Origin: Hormiphora californensis
Lineage: Eukaryota; Ctenophora; Tentaculata; Cydippida; Pleurobrachiidae
DNA: 64,000 nucleotides
NCBI GenBank assembly: GCA_020137815.1
Contig: CM035354.1
Location: forward strand, 4,668,796 to 4,732,795
Reading direction: 5' to 3'
The notes beneath the pieces are model-generated. The model was not told the origin of the DNA. It was given only the letters and a program-made list of their open reading frames with translations, and did no database searches. The stretch's first letter is position 1. The number at the start of each line of letters is the position of its first letter. The position numbers were made by a program, and so were the translations under genes. Below are positions 61,074-64,000 of the stretch, piece by piece.

Positions 61074-63608
61074 GTAGAGGAGGAGGATGTGATGTCTGTT
61101 CTCTGATGAATGTTATATCGCTGTAAGTGTTCTGGGACAATTGAGTAGGAGAGTCAGTTTGTTATAGCTGTTCTTGTGCTGAAGTCTGTAGGTTGGATTG
61201 GGGTTACTTATTTCCTAAAAAGCACATAATTACCCCGAAACTGCTCAAAAAGCACATAAAACTGCCTACGTAGTGTACTGGTCGTTATCTGCACAGATGC
61301 GATAACTAGGTTTCTTTTCGGGAGACGCCTAGATCTATACCTGACAGGGTCTGTCACAATCAGTATTAGGTGGAGAGAGAGAGAGGAAGAGACAGAGAGG
61401 GAGAGGGGAGGGGTAGCTGTTCTTGACACTGATGAGTCATTGACCACTGCTCATTACACCATGATAGCACACCTCATTACTGAGATGAGCAGGATCAGTG
61501 ACTCTCCAGGCCACTATCAGCTTTCTCTCTGTATCTCTATCTTTCTTTATCTCTGTCTTTCTCTCTGTCTTTCTTTATGCGTCTATATCTGTCTCTCTAT
61601 CCTTCTTTCTCTCTCTCTCTTTCTCTCCCTCTCTAGTCAATATCTCTGTCTGGTACAATTGTGTTATCACTCCCTCCTTTCTTATCCTTTCTTATTCTTC
61701 ATCTCCAATCATAAACATATCGTCGTATGCTTTTTTCAATTACATATTACGCAGAAGTAACATGTGATCTACTATCTTTAAGGCCCTGGTACTGTACTTA
61801 GCAACCGTTCATTGGCCGTACCAGTATATATGAACTATGAACGTTTGTAGACTGGCGCGTTATCAAGTTGGCTGTTCCCAGCGCGAGCTGGGGACAGCCA
61901 ACTGGAGTTTAATCGCCCGGCAGGGCGATTAAACTGGTTTAAATCCCGACGCCGATCCCGAGGCGCCAGCCGAGGGTGAGGGGGAGGTGATTTAAAACCT
62001 ATAACGCGATAGGCTAACAAACGTTCATAGTTTATGAAACCCGATAGTAATTACACACAAATAAGAGACACAACACAAGGGGTAACACACAAGGACTACT
62101 GGCAAATAGTCAACAGACACTCTCAAAATGTGTGTAGACTTAGTGTCTACTGTTCCTAACATGTTTGAGAAAGAGAGAGAAAGATTAGGGGCAAAACACA
62201 CAGTGAGAGATATTGAACAGTAAAAGAGAGAATGAGAGAGAGAAACGAATGGAATGCGACTATTTTGCCTCTTGATGAGAGAGATAACATTGAAAAGTGT
62301 TGCAGATGTGTTCCCCTCTCTGTTATTGACAGAACTGTGTGTTTACACACATTTTCATTACTTGGAAATTTACACGCATGTTATGGAAATGAAGAGAAAC
62401 GCGTGAAAATGGGCACTGGTCTGATAAAGAGCGAGCAGGGTGTTAAATCCCCCATCTCGCAGTTAACGTGTGCGCGTAAAATGTTCAAACGACTGATAAA
62501 TAAACTATCGGGTTTCATATTACTATATGACTTACTTCATTCAATGCTTAGTACTACTGTAGCTACGGTCTACTCGTTTCCAGTCTCTCTTCCGCTTACT
62601 ATCTATCCATCTATCTATCTTCCTAGTCCGCTTTCTCTATTTATCTCGGTCCCTCTTCCTCGAGCTCTCTCTATATCTCTCTATATCTCTTTATATCTCG
62701 GATACTCTCTCCCGTCACTCTCTTTTGATTATGTATAGCATCAGATCATGCGTGTACAAGATCTTAGCGTCTCCTAGAATCTCTCTACTTCCTTCTTGCT
62801 GCTCTCTCTCTCTTCTACTTCTCTCCCCTTTTCCCTTCCACTGGCTTCTAGTCAGTCTGTCTAGTCAGTTTTCATCAAAACTCTGTCTAGTCACGAACAC
62901 TACCGTAAAACTCTGGTATGGACGCTGGACTACTGGTACAAAAAGTCATATATTCCTCATTTTATTCCTCTCTCCCCACCTATCTATCTCTCTCTCTCTC
63001 TCCCTATAACTTTGTCATTGTCTCTCTCCCTATAACTTTGTCATTGTCTCTATATGATCTCCCTCTAGATCCTCCTCCTCCTGACTTCCTGCTTGCCTGA
63101 AACAATACTAGTATTCTCTTATTGCAACACTCGATATTCTACACTCAACAGCAACTCTATTCGTGGATCTTCTTCAAGCTAGATGATAGAAAGGTCAAAG
63201 AAGAGGGAGTAGGAGAGAGGGAGTAGGAGAGAGGGAGAGAGAGAGAGAGAGGGAGAGAGAGAAGAGAAAGAGATGAGAGGCGCTATTACGAGATTGGAAA
63301 ATGGAGAGTTAAGATCCTAATAATATGCCAATACAGAACCCACGCACCAGCTGCAAACTTGGTTGTTGAAGTTTTCCCGGCCCGTGTCACACATTTCCCT
63401 GTGGTTGAAGTTTCGTTTTCAAATTACCAGCTGTACCCCCTGTAGATGCACATATTGTGTCTGTGCAATTATATTGTGTTCTTGTGTACAAAGTAATACA
63501 AGTTTTTAATTTTTTACTAATAGTTTCATGCTTTCGCAATCGTCAGAAAAAAGAAAACTTGCAAATTTTAAAACGTTCAACTTCCTCTTCGACTCCTTCA
63601 TCAAACCG
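61074..63608. other. Long region without a recognised gene
   Basis: bHLH 3' UTR, then low-complexity sequence: CT/CTTT tracts at about 61520-61640 and 62580-63080, GA tract at about 63190-63275. A MITE lies at 61834-62033. A 168-codon ORF at 62232-62738 drifts into repeat sequence and has no family features, so I leave it out. Confidence 0.55.
61834..62033. mobile_element. 200-bp MITE with internal hairpins
   Basis: Imperfect terminal inverted repeats of about 30 bp (AACTATGAACGTTTG at the left, CAAACGTTCATAGTT at the right), with two internal hairpins: AGTTGGCTGT...ACAGCCAACT and TTTAATCGCCC...GGGCGATTAAA. No ORF. Confidence 0.75.
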
Positions 63609-64000
63609 TTTGTTGAAGTGATGCCAGGTGTCCTCTCCGGTGGGGACATTTGTTAAGAAGCTCCCATTTCTTGTTAATTAGTCCTTTCCTCGTTAATATT
63701 GCGAACTTTTCGGCCAGGCATAGAGAGCAGGTGATGTTGCCCTGGGCGGTATGGTGGAGCTTTGGCGATGATCTGCCATGTTATGTCATACGTTATCTGT
63801 CTGTCATGGAGGCTCCAAACTAGTTTGGAGAGTTCTGTCGCTGTCCTGTGTTTGTCGTGTCTTATTGTCGCCATGTGGCCATTGAACCTGGTTTTGAATG
63901 ACCCACCCGTCATTCCACATATTTTCTGTTCTACCCCGTTGCTGTGTTTGATTAGTGCTTCGTAGACTACACCGGATTTCAGGCATGTGTTTCCCACAGG
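63609..64000 (-). pseudogene. Penelope-like element, GIY-YIG endonuclease end, broken and cut by window edge
   Basis: The minus-strand frame entering at the right edge encodes VVYEALI, ICGMTGGSFKTRFNGH and ATELSKLVWSLHD, the GIY-YIG endonuclease domain found at the C-terminus of Penelope-like retroelements. The YIG triplet is ICG here. A frameshift near 63735 separates this from the continuing conserved part (CSLCLAEKFAILTRKGL, ending at about 63609), so this copy is inactive. The reverse transcriptase would lie beyond the window. Confidence 0.75.

Noticed and set aside
62232-62738. 168-codon ORF
   Set aside because: No homology, ends in CT repeat sequence, no splice or promoter context.

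Overview
The window is nuclear DNA from an animal. The evidence is spliced genes with GT-AG introns, metazoan-specific proteins (SRCR, bHLH, DNAJC13, STX17, sulfotransferase) and LINE and Penelope-like retroelements. Introns are short, genes are dense, and several genes sit inside introns of others. That style fits an early-branching marine invertebrate. A ctenophore is my favoured guess, because nested intronic genes are reported to be abundant in Hormiphora, and a cnidarian is the main alternative. This is inference; nothing in the window settles the taxon. I rebuilt exon models by hand from splice sites and from remembered homologues. Exon lengths and phases add up for every spliced gene except where frameshifts are stated.

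Layout. 0.5-17.8 kb: DNAJC13/RME-8 on the minus strand in 33 coding exons, hosting an antisense LINE ORF1-like gene and a same-strand secreted SRCR gene in its introns. 18.9-20.3 kb: intronless, frameshifted PRIM2 (minus). 20.5-21.2 kb: a small unidentified coiled-coil gene (minus). 22.2-29.6 kb: POLR3B in 16 exons (minus) with a long N-terminal extension. 30.0-32.7 kb: a PRPP-synthetase-associated protein (minus), also frameshifted. 32.9-33.5 kb: an ENSA/ARPP19 gene (minus). 33.8-35.3 kb: an element with 35-bp terminal inverted repeats that carries a LINE ORF1-like gene. 35.5-46.0 kb (plus): NIT2 followed by a tandem triplication of an OXA1L-like gene, with shrinking NIT2 fragments, foldback elements and a 3.6-kb LINE between the copies. 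46.2-48.9 kb: an unidentified six-exon gene split by a 1.28-kb palindrome. 49.2-49.8 kb: TRAPPC5. 51.2-55.7 kb: a Golgi-type sulfotransferase (minus) whose intron contains STX17 on the opposite strand. 57.9-61.1 kb: a small bHLH gene whose intron contains an intronless protein kinase on the opposite strand. The right edge holds a broken Penelope-like GIY-YIG domain.

The genes are ordinary housekeeping and signalling genes, with no evident shared pathway. What stands out is structural. (1) Minisatellites have grown exactly over exon boundaries, copying splice donors, acceptors and one stop codon. (2) At least eight foldback or palindromic elements occur, mostly in introns. (3) Single-base +1 shifts cluster in PRIM2 and PRPSAP only. 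(4) The OXA1L paralogues alternate near-identical and strongly diverged blocks. (5) A LINE ORF1-type gene sits between DNA-transposon-like inverted repeats.
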